This document shows, piece after piece, positions 24,045 to 33,823 of a stretch of DNA of 64,000 nucleotides (positions are counted from its first letter, which is position 1; each line of letters begins with the position of its first letter). The position numbers and the translations under genes were made by a program. The notes beneath the pieces were generated by a model. It saw only the letters and a list, made by a program, of their open reading frames with translations, was not told the DNA's origin and did not search any database. Origin of the DNA: Atherinomorus stipes (lineage: Eukaryota; Chordata; Actinopteri; Atheriniformes; Atherinidae); contig JALJCO010012619.1 in the NCBI GenBank assembly GCA_023101725.1, positions 396,625 to 460,624 of the forward strand, given 5' to 3'.

Positions 24045-25110
24045 TGTGTGTCCAACGTGGGTCCTTAAGGGGGCCGCTGTCCTGCAGGTTTTCTATTCCT
24101 CCCTGCACCAACACAGCTGACTCAAATTAAATTAATCTAATAACCTGTTAAACTCTGCATTTAAAGGAATAGTTCACCCTTTAGAATGATTTAACTTCAT
24201 TTTCCACTTACCCTGATGGTGAGCAAGACTCTGGACCACTTATTTAATATGTCAAATGTAGCTGGAGTTCAGGGCGCCTTCTCCCCCCCCCCCCAATGGA
24301 ATTTGCCAGGGTCCGAGCCAAAAATGTCCATAAAAGTCCACAAAAAATTGTCAATATTCCTCCATACTGCTCGTCCCATGTAGTCCAAGTGCCCTGAGTG
24401 GGTAGGGTCCAGAATTTACTTGAAACTACGCCATTTAGCATATTTTTAGAGTCTAAACAATACTACATCGCATGCCCAGCAAGCACGCCGATGCGCATTC
24501 ACGAAACTACGGAAGCCACGGCAGACAAGATCGCACGTTCTCTTTTTCTTTCTTTCTTTCTTTTAGATCAATATCCAACCCCTCCTGTGTTTGTCCCGGT
24601 TTGTCTAGAGCTCTCGCGCTCTCACCATAATGTTAACAGTGAATTTCTTCCTCTACGCTTGCATTATCGGCAGAGTAGGCTCTGAACGCTGAGGCTTCCG
24701 TAGTTTCGTGACCGCGCATGTGTGCGCTTCATGGACGTAAACAATTCTCCCTTTTAGACTCTAAGAATATAGTAAATGGTGTAGTTTTAAGTAAATTCTG
24801 GACGCTACCCACTCAGGACACTTGGACTACATGGGACGAGCAGTATGGAGGAATATTGACAATTTTTTGTGGACTTTTATGGACCTTTTTGGCTCAGACC
24901 CTGGCGAACTCCATTGGGGGGGAACGAGAAGTCGCCCTGAACTCCAGCTACATTTGACATATTAAAAAAGTGGTCCAGAGTCTTGCTCACCATCAGGGTA
25001 AGTGGAAAATAAAGTTAAATCATTCTGAGGGTGAACTATTCCTTTAAGTCTGCATGGAAAACCTGCAGGATTGTGGCCCACGAGGTTTGGAGACACTCCA
25101 GGTTGCATCA
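24045..25110. mobile_element. hAT-like MITE (family M1), interrupted copy
   Basis: The left part (about 24045-24160: 'gtgggtccttaagggggccgc...ctgcaggtttt...caacacagctgactcaaat') and the right part (about 25056-25110: 'aaacctgcaggattgtggcccacgaggtttgg') are the two halves of one family M1 element. A younger 887-bp element (24161-25047) has been inserted between them, so this copy is the older of the two. Confidence 0.75.
24161..25047. mobile_element. 887-bp foldback MITE with TTAAAGGAATAG ends, nested
   Basis: The left tip TTAAAGGAATAGTTCACCCT and the right tip are perfect reverse complements for 20 bp. The arms stay paired for about 280 bp with few mismatches, including 'catcagggtaagtgg' and 'gagcagtatggaggaatattga' pairings. 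The flanks carry a near-perfect 8-bp duplication, (c/g)TCTGCAT, at 24153-24160 and 25048-25055. No transposase. The two similar open frames at 24244-24441 (minus) and 24718-24957 (plus) are the two arms read in mirror image and are not genes. Confidence 0.88.
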
Positions 25111-25454
25111 TGGTTTTATCAAAGCACAGGAAATGAATCGGCTAGAATGCATCATTTGTGGCCAGAACTTAGTAAATGAGAGAATAAAACCAAGCATGGC
25201 TTCGGCAAAGAGAGGAGGGGGAGGGGGGGCGACAAGTGGGCAGAAGCGTTTTCTGACTGACCCAGTCATTCTCTGAATCTGGCAGCACTGACTTTAGCTT
25301 AGCTTAGCATAGTTGCTGTAACCTGGCGGATCCAACTACCACCACTTGGCGAAAGTGAACTAATTAACTCAAGATTTTTTCCAATTTCATTTCGTGACCC
25401 GCACATTCTGATCAAGTACAAACAAGAAGACGATTTCACATCAAAGAAATGACT

Positions 25455-25670
25455 AGGCGGCATTCAATAGTGGAACTATATGCCACAGAAGTACAGGCAG
25501 CACACATGTGTAGCATCCCCAACTTCCGTAAACGGGGTTGCCACCGGATGCTGCACATGCGTTCTGCCTTTGCTATGTGCGGTGCTACGCCTGTGATTTG
25601 CCTGTACTTCCGCATCATAGTTCCTCTATTGAATGCCGCCTTTTTATCCAGGGGTGGCATATGCCTTTAA
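25455..25670. mobile_element. foldback MITE with AGGCGGCATTCAATAG arms
   Basis: Left arm AGGCGGCATTCAATAG..GGAACTAT pairs with the right arm ATAGTTCC..CTATTGAATGCCGCCT at 25611-25641; 'agtacaggc' and 'gcatccccaacttccg'-type pairing continues inwards. On the right the element seems to extend to a CCTTTAA tip at 25664-25670, while the matching left outer tip has been lost. The mirrored frames here are artefacts of the palindrome. Confidence 0.75.
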
Positions 25671-27936
25671 TACACAAATGAACTACATGCTGTATTTCTG
25701 CAAGGGTGTGTGTCATCCTTTCTGTAATTTTCTTGATCAAGAAAATATATGAACATGAAACTAAGACATTAAAATGTGCAGATTTATTCATTTCTTTATA
25801 AGCAAAACCAGTATTCTTCCAGCAATGATCCTTTAATTGTTCAGACTGTATCATCATGTGTAAACATGTTAATATGACTGTGGTCAGCTTCCTAACAAAA
25901 TGAAAAAAAAGGCATGTATCAGTTTTTGTCACTCTACTCAAACTTAACCATCAATGACTCTTTCACTCTTTAGAGACCCCAATCATTCCAAACACTGCCA
26001 TGTTTCACTTCAGTCTCCTTAATTTGACTTTCTTCCAAGCTACAAGGACGGAGAACAAGGAAGAAAGAAAGATGGATGGAGAGAGGGTGTACTGTGATGT
26101 TTACAAGCTAAAGTGTGTCCTACAGACAAAGAGGGTTTCAAAGAGTAAATCCACTGTATTTAGGGTGATTTTATCTCAATTTCCATATCTTTGTATCTGG
26201 GTTCATTATACTTGTCAGTTACACTCGTAGAATAAACTAAACATCTCTTTGTGTAACAAAGAGGAACCTAAATGTTGGGGGAAACTCAGAATAGGAGCCA
26301 TTTCAGTTCAGTGTATTTAAAAAGACTATTTCAATACAAGAAAATAAATACCTGAATCAAATTTTAGTTATTCTGCTAAGCTCAGACTTTTGCTGAGTGT
26401 GGTGATGTCATATCAAATCAATAAAATGTACATTAAGAGATTCTCGCCTCCCACTGTTATCTGTCCATCATGTTAATTTAAGAACAGGTGGAGCAGTGCA
26501 AACTGGATTATTTAAAACTTCACTTTTGTTCTTTGGTTGTTTTCTGCTTTCCCTATTGTTGTTGGAAACAAGCAGCATCGACCAAACTTTTGAACCACAC
26601 CAGACTGCAGCTCTGCTGCCAGTGAAGATGCTTTATCATGTTATTTCTCATCCAAACCACCAGTGAGGTGGAAAAATTGATTCAGTTGCAGTTCTGATTT
26701 GTGCTTTTGTCAAGCTGTGCATGCTGTTTACTGGTGCTGTGTCTCTAATATGGCTGCTAAGCTAAATTTTGATAAAGAATGTTTCTTTTGGTACAAAGTA
26801 CTAAAGTATGAGAGAAAATTATCCTTTATACAAAATCTTAAAACCACAAATTAGTCTTTCAGCTCCCTAATCATATAAACAATTGCTTGTTTCTTCAAAT
26901 GGTTGCAAGGTGGTAAAGCTTGATGAATTCATATTCATAGTGAGAATCCAGCCAAATGTGTTGTGCAAAAAGTGTAAATCTGCAAGAACCTTTGCTATCG
27001 GCATTTGATGCGTCAAATGTATAATTGGTTGAACATCCACTCAGCATTTTTCATCACTGGCAGACTTGACAGACTGAGGGTCAAAGTGATTAGTTTCTTC
27101 CTCATTACAGAGCTGTCATCTTGAACTGGGTTATCGTTGTTTGGTTAGCTAATTAGTGAGATGATTAGTGATGAGGAGATAAACGCTATGCGCATGCAGA
27201 GTGCGTGTGTGTGTGTAAGACATAGAAAGAGATTGAAGCAGATTATGACATGGAAAGTTTATCTTTCTGCTTGTGTTCTGGCATTTCATTTATTTTTCCT
27301 CACTCTGTTATTTCATGCATGCACGCACCTTTAATCAGACGCTGTCCTGGATCAAAGGTGCCCTGGTTGCTTTTCACTGTCACAGCAGCCAACTCATTAC
27401 CTCATCACTTTAAACATGGAGTGGATGTTAGTATTGTGTTGTAGCATTAGCACTGTTTGCATTTTTTTTGTATCTTTGGCAACATAGACCTACTGAAATA
27501 TGAGATCTTCTGGTTAACACAAGTGAAAACACGCTTTCAAAAACAGCTCGGACATTTCCGATGGCAAGGTTATGCAGCAATAAGCGCTGTCGCCTCACAG
27601 ATCACATTTCTCCAACAGTCCAAGTTCATTTCTTCATTAATGTGAAGTTAACTGATGACTTTAAATTAGCTGTGGGTGTGGGTGTGCATGGCTGTCTTGT
27701 CTCACTTTGTTTGCCTTTCTAATGGATTGGAGACCATGATGGCCTGTTGGGGTGTTACACCCTCTACCACATGGCAGCTGGAAGGAAGTGAGGTGAGAGG
27801 TTGGATGGATTATAAGAAGTTTTGTTCATCTGAATTCAGAGATGAGTGACTCATTTATGCTCCCCACATGCAGAAATAGTTGTTTCCAATTCAAATGTTA
27901 AATGTCACTGTCCACATCCTCCCATCCACGCTTTAT
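25671..27936. other. non-coding DNA, no gene seen
   Basis: Unique AT-rich DNA without recognised repeats. The open frames at 26000, 27250 and 27457 show no domain, no splice context and no resemblance to TMEM132. Confidence 0.45.
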
Positions 27937-29734
27937 CCCCTTAACTGTCCAGGGCCCGCCCACGGGCCATTTTTTTTTTATACTAATTTTCAATATAAAG
28001 TCTAATAAAATCTGTTAAATGTATCGTATTTCAACACTACAGCTCTGAAGGACCAGGGGTCTGTCCCAAACCGCGCACTTGAGCACTTCAAACACTGTTT
28101 TTGAGTGTGTAGTGCACACATAGTGTCATTTAAGCGACAATTCAGTGCACTGAAAGTACCAGGATGTTGCCCTAATAAGGCCAAAAATGAAGTGCAAAAC
28201 AAAGCACACTACTCGCACTAAACAGATGCCATCTTGCTGATGTAGAAGAAGAGGTGGGTCTTTCGAACTGCTTTCAGAGCTGAATCATGGCGGTGAACAA
28301 AGCGGTGGCGACCCCTGCTGCTTTGGAGGTGGTATTGTAATTGATTTAAGTAACGTTTATGAAATGATTTAGACATAATTACTAATGTATATTGTAGCAT
28401 GCTATCAAGCTGTTCACTCCCTGATGACAGTTATGATCTGGTCATGTGTTTGAGGCTGCGGTTATACCAGCTCAGAAGAGTTATGTTAGCGGGCAATGCT
28501 AGTCTGTCACTTCCTGTAAGTGCAGTGCTCTGTTTGGGTCAGCATTTAGCAACAATAGTGTGCACTACAGACGAAGTACATAGTGTGCACTATGCACTGA
28601 ATCCCAGTGCACTCGGCAAGTGTGCGATTTGAGACAGGCTCCAGGAGAGGCATCCCTTTTGATTGACGTCTCATTTGACCAACTGGGTGGATCTATGGTC
28701 TCTCCTCCACCAATAATATCCACCAAACTCTAACCCACGTGGTGGGTGGGCTTTGTGATCTGATGCTTACAGAGCTGGCCAATCAGGTCTGACGCTAGCT
28801 CTGACATCATGCACGTATAGCCAATGAAGTTCCCGTCATGGCCATGTGTATTTTGTTTACCTGGATAGCAAGATGGCTTCTCTGTGCTCCTGCGTAACTC
28901 GGCCTGAGTACTCCTCCAAACGTGCGCTTCTGTGCGTAAAAGCAGAGGAATCCCTGTATTGTGCACTTTTTCAGTATTAACGTGGGAAAAAAAACATGCC
29001 GAAGAACAAAAATGCGCTGCTGAAGTGCTGAAGAGTTGCTGAAGGGAATTACTTGGAGCAGAGCAGCATGTGTACGTCCAGGCTGAGTAAAGGAGGAAGC
29101 GTTTGGCTAAGGAGGCGCTCTGGACTGGACCAGTAAGTGGAAACTTCTACCTGCAGTTACTGTGTGTTTATAAGCTTTTTAGATGGGGATAATTTCTATA
29201 AAGTAAGGACATGAAAACGTGTCGATGTTTGCCTGGGGGAAAAGGCTTTCTTAGGTGCATATGTGTCGCAGCTTGGCTTTCTACTGCGCTCTTTTAATGC
29301 GGGCGTATTCATGGTGGTGTTTTTGGACACTAAAGAAGTGAAACCTGTCTGTTTGAAAGTTGGGGGTCTCTGTTTATAACACAAGACCCTCAGGTTTGTG
29401 GATTTCTCCTGCGTGTAGATAAAAGCTTATGGTCTCATGATGGTGGTGTTGCAGCAGCTTCTCTCCTTCTGATCAGACTGCACTGTAACATTTCTGTTGA
29501 AAATTAGTAGTGGTAGTTTTCAGTCCTGGCCAGTTCATTAAAAATTGCAAGTATGTAAAAAGATTTCTGTGTTGTGGTGTTTTTTTATTTTTCCTTTTTG
29601 TTGACATTGCATAGCATGGCATTATATTGTTTACTTTATAATGTAAACAGACATATTCTGACTCTTATTATAATGCACTCTAGGAAAATGAGCATTTTAT
29701 TGTGTTTAGATCACTTATGTTGGCTGTTAAGGGG
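27937..29734. mobile_element. 1.8-kb non-autonomous element with CCCCTTAAC ends
   Basis: The left tip CCCCTTAACTGTCCA and the right tip (reverse complement CCCCTTAACAGCCAA) match over about 13 of 15 bases. Identical 4-bp TTAT flanks (27933-27936 and 29735-29738) would be the target duplication. This resembles piggyBac-type ends (CCC..., 4-bp TTAN target), but the inverted repeats are short. The interior has a relatively GC-rich part (28650-29130) with no protein I recognise and a second MITE inside (28055-28642). Confidence 0.4.
28055..28642. mobile_element. 590-bp MITE nested in the 27937-29734 element
   Basis: Left tip 'gtctgtcccaaaccgcgcactt' and right tip (reverse complement 'gcctgtctcaaatcgcacact') match with a few changes. 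Inner blocks 'agtgcacacatagtg'/'cacta..tgtgcact' also pair. These resemble the GTCTCAAAT..GCACT ends of a common fish MITE (possibly PIF/Harbinger or hAT type; not decided). Open frames inside are short and unsupported. Confidence 0.65.
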
Positions 29735-31076
29735 TTATGCTGCCACAGTCGTTAAGTGTTGTGAAAAAAAGATGAGAAACGTACAGATTTTTTAAATTTT
29801 GTCTGGTTTATTTAAAATAATGGATTTAGTTGAGCTTCAGACTTTGATAATAATGCATAAAGCAAAGAATAAATATTTACCAGAACAGTTACAGAACCAC
29901 TGCTGCTAGGAAAAAAAGGAAAGACAAAAAAAAAAAAAAAAAAAAAAAACAACAAACATGATGAGCTAGAGAATTTTATAAGCCGGTTTTATAATACAGT
30001 AAAATATATCAATTTATTTTGACTCTAGGGATGGCCAAGCGAGTGTCCATGCCATTGGTTGGTTAAGATGATGTCAGCATAAGTGTAACTCTTGTTTTCA
30101 GTCCAATGAGTGCTGGCTTATCCATTTGCCAGATTATGAATATCTGGTGACGTATAAATGATTCCCAAACTGTAGATCACTTTGATGTTAGTGTACTGTC
30201 AGAAAAAAGAAGGTGACCAATGAAATTGCTGTATCATAAACGATACATCTACAAGAGAGCAGTGCACATGTCAAGAGTTCACTGGGTTCTGGGATCAGTG
30301 GCAATACAGCAAACATGGCAACAGTGGAAGCGGTTATAGAAATGAATCTAAGAAAGAGACCTAAAAAGAGGCTGTCTTGTAGAGAATGATGACCTGTGGG
30401 GCGACTCCTTCTTTCCTGTAGCTGGTCGCATGTTATGCTACATTGCACAACACTGCCCCCCTACTTCTCTGCTGGTACTGCCCCGATTGCTCCATTTGGC
30501 TGTGCAACAGCATGCTCTCTACCAGCAGACTAAATTACACACAAAATAAAAGCAGAGGATGGACAGAAGGTTCTGTCTGGATGTGTATTTGGATGCATAA
30601 TGTTGAGCATAAACAAGTCTCTTACTTCTTTGCAAAAAACTGAATTTACAGTTTTCACACAAACAAAGCCATTCAGATAAAAATGACCCTTAAAAGGCCC
30701 AAATCTGATTTTTAATGCTTGAGGAAACCAGTTTTGCTCTTTATTCCATTTCTAGAAGGCTTTGTCATTTGTTTAGTTTTTGTAAATGTGTGGGATGTTA
30801 ACTTTTGTTCTTTGGTTTGTGAATTTGCATCTGTGTTTGCCTGTGTGTGGTAAGGGATTAGCTGATTTTTCCTGGGAACAAAGATGCGACTTACTTCTAA
30901 GGACCAGCTCTCTGGTGGTTAAACTACACACACACACGCTTTGCCCCTTTATGTTTCTCGTAAACACACACACAGAGGCACAGAGAATGTCAAGCCTGCT
31001 TTTATTCTGCAGTTCCACACTGATTTCACCTCAGCTGTACCTTTTATCAGGCAGGCTAAAGAATTTGTACTGAGAG
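29735..31076. other. non-coding DNA, no gene seen
   Basis: AT-rich, with a poly-A run at 29925-29949. No repeat family or exon recognised. Confidence 0.45.
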
Positions 31077-31662
31077 TAGGGATGCACTATTGGAATTTTT
31101 GGCCAATCTTCAAAATGCCAATATTTTAAAACTCGATAACCGATGTCGACACCGATATTAAAGCGGGAAAAAAAAAAAAAAAAAAAAATAGCAGTTTTGT
31201 TATCCGTTTCTGACACTTTTTGAAAATTAGGGGTGGGAAAAAATGTCAATACACTGAAATATTGCCATATTTTCATATGCTGATATATTGACATTTAAAA
31301 ACGCAGTATCAATCTATCATGGTATCAATGAAATATCGCAAGATTTCGATAGTAAAATAGATCGATACCATATTTTACAATGTCAATATGATATCAACAT
31401 ATGAAAATATCGTGATATTGCAGTTTATCGATATTTTTTCCCTCCCCTAGTCTTTAGAAGTTTTAAAGTCTGTAAAAAAATAAGTTTTTGAAGAAGAAAA
31501 AAAAGAGGAAGAAGTTTTGGGTTTTTTTTTAGACTTTAGAAACAGCGGCCTGATTGGTCAAATATCTGTTAAATATCGGTGGGGTGGCCGATGTCCGATA
31601 CTCAGTTTTAAGGCCAATATAGGATGATACCGATAGGGGGCCGATTATATTGTGCATCCCTA
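31077..31662. mobile_element. hAT-like element with TAGGGATGCAC ends
   Basis: TAGGGATGCAC at the left and GTGCATCCCTA at the right are perfect inverted tips. The subterminal blocks 'ccgatgtcgacaccgatatt' and 'aggccaatataggatgataccgat' are the degenerate CCGAT/ATCGG-rich DNA typical of this fish hAT family. The flanks ACTGAGAG and GTTGAGAG would be an 8-bp target duplication with two changes. A second element is nested at 31228-31449. Confidence 0.75.
31228..31449. mobile_element. 222-bp MITE nested in the hAT-like element
   Basis: TAGGGGTGGGAAAAAAT at the left pairs with ATTTTTTCCCTCCCCTA at the right (one mismatch). The interior is a long run of GATATCG/CGATA-type palindromic motifs ('catatgaaaatatcgtgatattg'). 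No coding capacity. Confidence 0.75.
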
Positions 31663-31796
31663 GTTGAGAGGTCAAATTTATAGCCAAAATCAAGAAATAT
31701 GTGAAATGTGTATTGGGACACTGCCCACCCACAAACGCACCAAAGACAACAACAACAAAAAAAACAAACAAAAACCTACACCTAATTTTTTTTATA

Positions 31797-32366
31797 TATG
31801 AAATTAAATGAAATGAAAAATACTTTATTCATCCCCAAAGGGAAATTCAGTATTGTAAAAGCTCACTTTTTTTTTTCTTTTTTTTTTTTTTAAATAAACA
31901 AAAAAGTCAGTCAGTCTTGTTCTTTAGGGTGATGGCTGCTGGCAGGAATGAATTTCTGTATCTCTCCGTCCTACAGCGAACCTGACGCAGCCTCCCACTG
32001 AACACACTCTGTTGATTCTTCACTGTGTTGTGGAGAGGATGGGAAGTGTCCTCCATCATCTTCATCAGCTTGTGCAGCATTCTTTTTGGAACAATCAGCT
32101 CCAGCGGCTCCAGAGTTATCCCCAGCACAGAACCAGCTTTCTTGATCAGCTTGTTTAGTTTCTTCAAGTCTCTGATTCTGATGCTGCTTCCCCAGCAGAT
32201 GGCTGCAAAGCTAATTGCACTTTCCACAACAGACTTGTAGAAGATCTGCAACATCTTGGTGCAGACGTTGAATGATCTCAGCTTCCTTAAGAAGTAGAGT
32301 CTGCTCTGACCTTTCTTGTAGATGTAGTCACTGTTGCATTTCCAATCGAGTCTGTTGTCCAGCTGA
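31797..32366 (-). mobile_element. 5'-truncated L2/Rex1-like LINE, C-terminal end of reverse-transcriptase ORF plus 3' tail
   Basis: Read on the minus strand, the frame from about 32362 to 31907 encodes the C-terminal tail of a LINE reverse transcriptase. It begins LDNRLDWK, then RLYFLRKLRSF, FYKSVVESAISFAAICWG and, near the end, a region with SHPLHNTV and RCRTERYRNSFLPAAI, which matches the L2/Rex1 type in order and spacing. The stop at 31907 is followed by a 3' tail containing 'ccctttggggatgaataaagta' and a TTTCAT-type short tandem repeat, the usual L2-like end. The upstream two-thirds of the element is absent, as in most LINE copies. This is a dead copy. Confidence 0.85.
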
Positions 32367-33688
32367 ATTGGATATTTTTAAAATTGTAATTGGATTTTAT
32401 AATTGGATATATTGGTTATACAGTATTATTACAGTTTTATATTGCATTTCTGGACTAAAGTACCTGGCAAAAACTTATGACAGTTTAGTTTTTCCAACTT
32501 TGTAAGGTTGCTATCCTTTTTCACATTTGGAGCAAGATTACTATGGGAAATGATGAAGCAACAGAAGGTGTTATTAAGTCTCATTCTTCGCTGCAGACAT
32601 CACCAGAGAAAACTTCTCTATCTGGAAGCATGAAATCTGTCAGGAATGTACCATGCTCTGCAACAGGACAGGCATATGTTTTGCTTTTTTCTGGGATCAA
32701 AAACTTAATCCCAAGCAGATACAAACAAAAACAACAACAAAAAAAAACTTTTATGAGATGTTTTGTGCTTTATGAATTCTGCTTTATCCAGATGTTTCCT
32801 CTCACACATCGTGGGTTCTGAAGCTATAGCAGTATCATGTTGTAACATTTTGTAGCTGCTTGTGGTGAAAAAATAGCAAGGCATAGCAAGGATGAACAAT
32901 GAATTGGCTTTTATTTGCTGAAGAGACTTCTGAGACAGGATGCATGCCAAAGATGATGGATGCCACATCAGCCTTGGTTAGGGGGCGCCAAAGAGCAAAA
33001 ACACAAGCCAAAATTCAGGACGGCCACTTTAAAAGTTGAGTCAGATTCTCTTGCATGTCGGTTCTCTTGCATGACAGCTGGTGGTTTATTAGCACAGTCC
33101 ATATTCCTTTTAAGCATGTTAGACCATGTGATAGTAGAAACGTAAACATGTTGCAAATCACAAAGATAAGTGGACATTTTAGAGCTTGAACAACAGCTTC
33201 ATATACAGTATTATGAAATGTGGGCAGCTATTGATTTCTAGCACTGAAAATTAAGTAATATTCCAAATTTTCATTCTGCAGTGTAAAACTCTTACATTTG
33301 ATGCTGTGGACCGTCATAGCCATTTCAAACTTTGGTGTGAGACTAGATCAGTTTAAAATAGGGACGTGAATCAAGCATTGAGTTTATCATGACTTGTTTT
33401 TTGTCGTAGTTCTAACTCTAGAACATACATCTTTGCATTAACCCTGCAATCCTGTTCCCCTTTTTTTAAGCAAAGCGGAAACTGATGGTGGAAACACATA
33501 CACACACAGGCAAACACACACAAACACCTACTCTTTGTCTATTTAACCCAAGGTGTCACTTACTATCTGTTTATTTCCGTAATCCACCCTATGTTATCGT
33601 TTTGTCTCCAGCAATCCTCCTTTACTTTCTCTCCACTGTATCCCTTCAGCTCCTCTGTTACCACCTCCCTTTCCCCCCTTCTCTCTTT

Positions 33689-33690
<2 letters not shown>
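32367..33690. other. non-coding DNA, no gene seen
   Basis: AT-rich intron-like DNA. The open frame at 32543-32821 starts with a plausible ATG but has no recognisable domain and ends in low-complexity Gln/Lys. Not called. Confidence 0.45.

Positions 33691-33723
<33 letters not shown>
33691..33723. repeat. (CT)n microsatellite
   Basis: A pure CT run of about 33 bp, directly upstream of copy B of the 86-bp element. Copy A is also next to a CT-rich tract. Confidence 0.95.
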
Positions 33724-33726
<3 letters not shown>

Positions 33727-33737
33727 ATCTCAAATTG

Positions 33738-33823
33738 GTCCTGAATATTCATGAGGGTGTTATTTGCATTGCTGGCTCCTGAAGGAGGCTGAGTACACAA
33801 AGGTGACAGCCATCAGCCTCGAG
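33738..33823. other. 86-bp conserved-looking element, copy B
   Basis: The inverted partner of 18061-18146 (about 90 percent identity, no gaps). It contains CTGAATATTCATGA, TTATTTGCATTGCTGGCTCC and ACACAAAGGTGACAGCCATC. The following 500 bp are free of recognisable repeats and contain another octamer (GATATGCAAATGCC near 34269), so the element may be part of a larger conserved non-coding block. Confidence 0.75.

Noticed and set aside
24244..24957. Two similar frames on opposite strands (24244-24441 minus, 24718-24957 plus)
   Set aside because: They are the two arms of one foldback element read in opposite directions.
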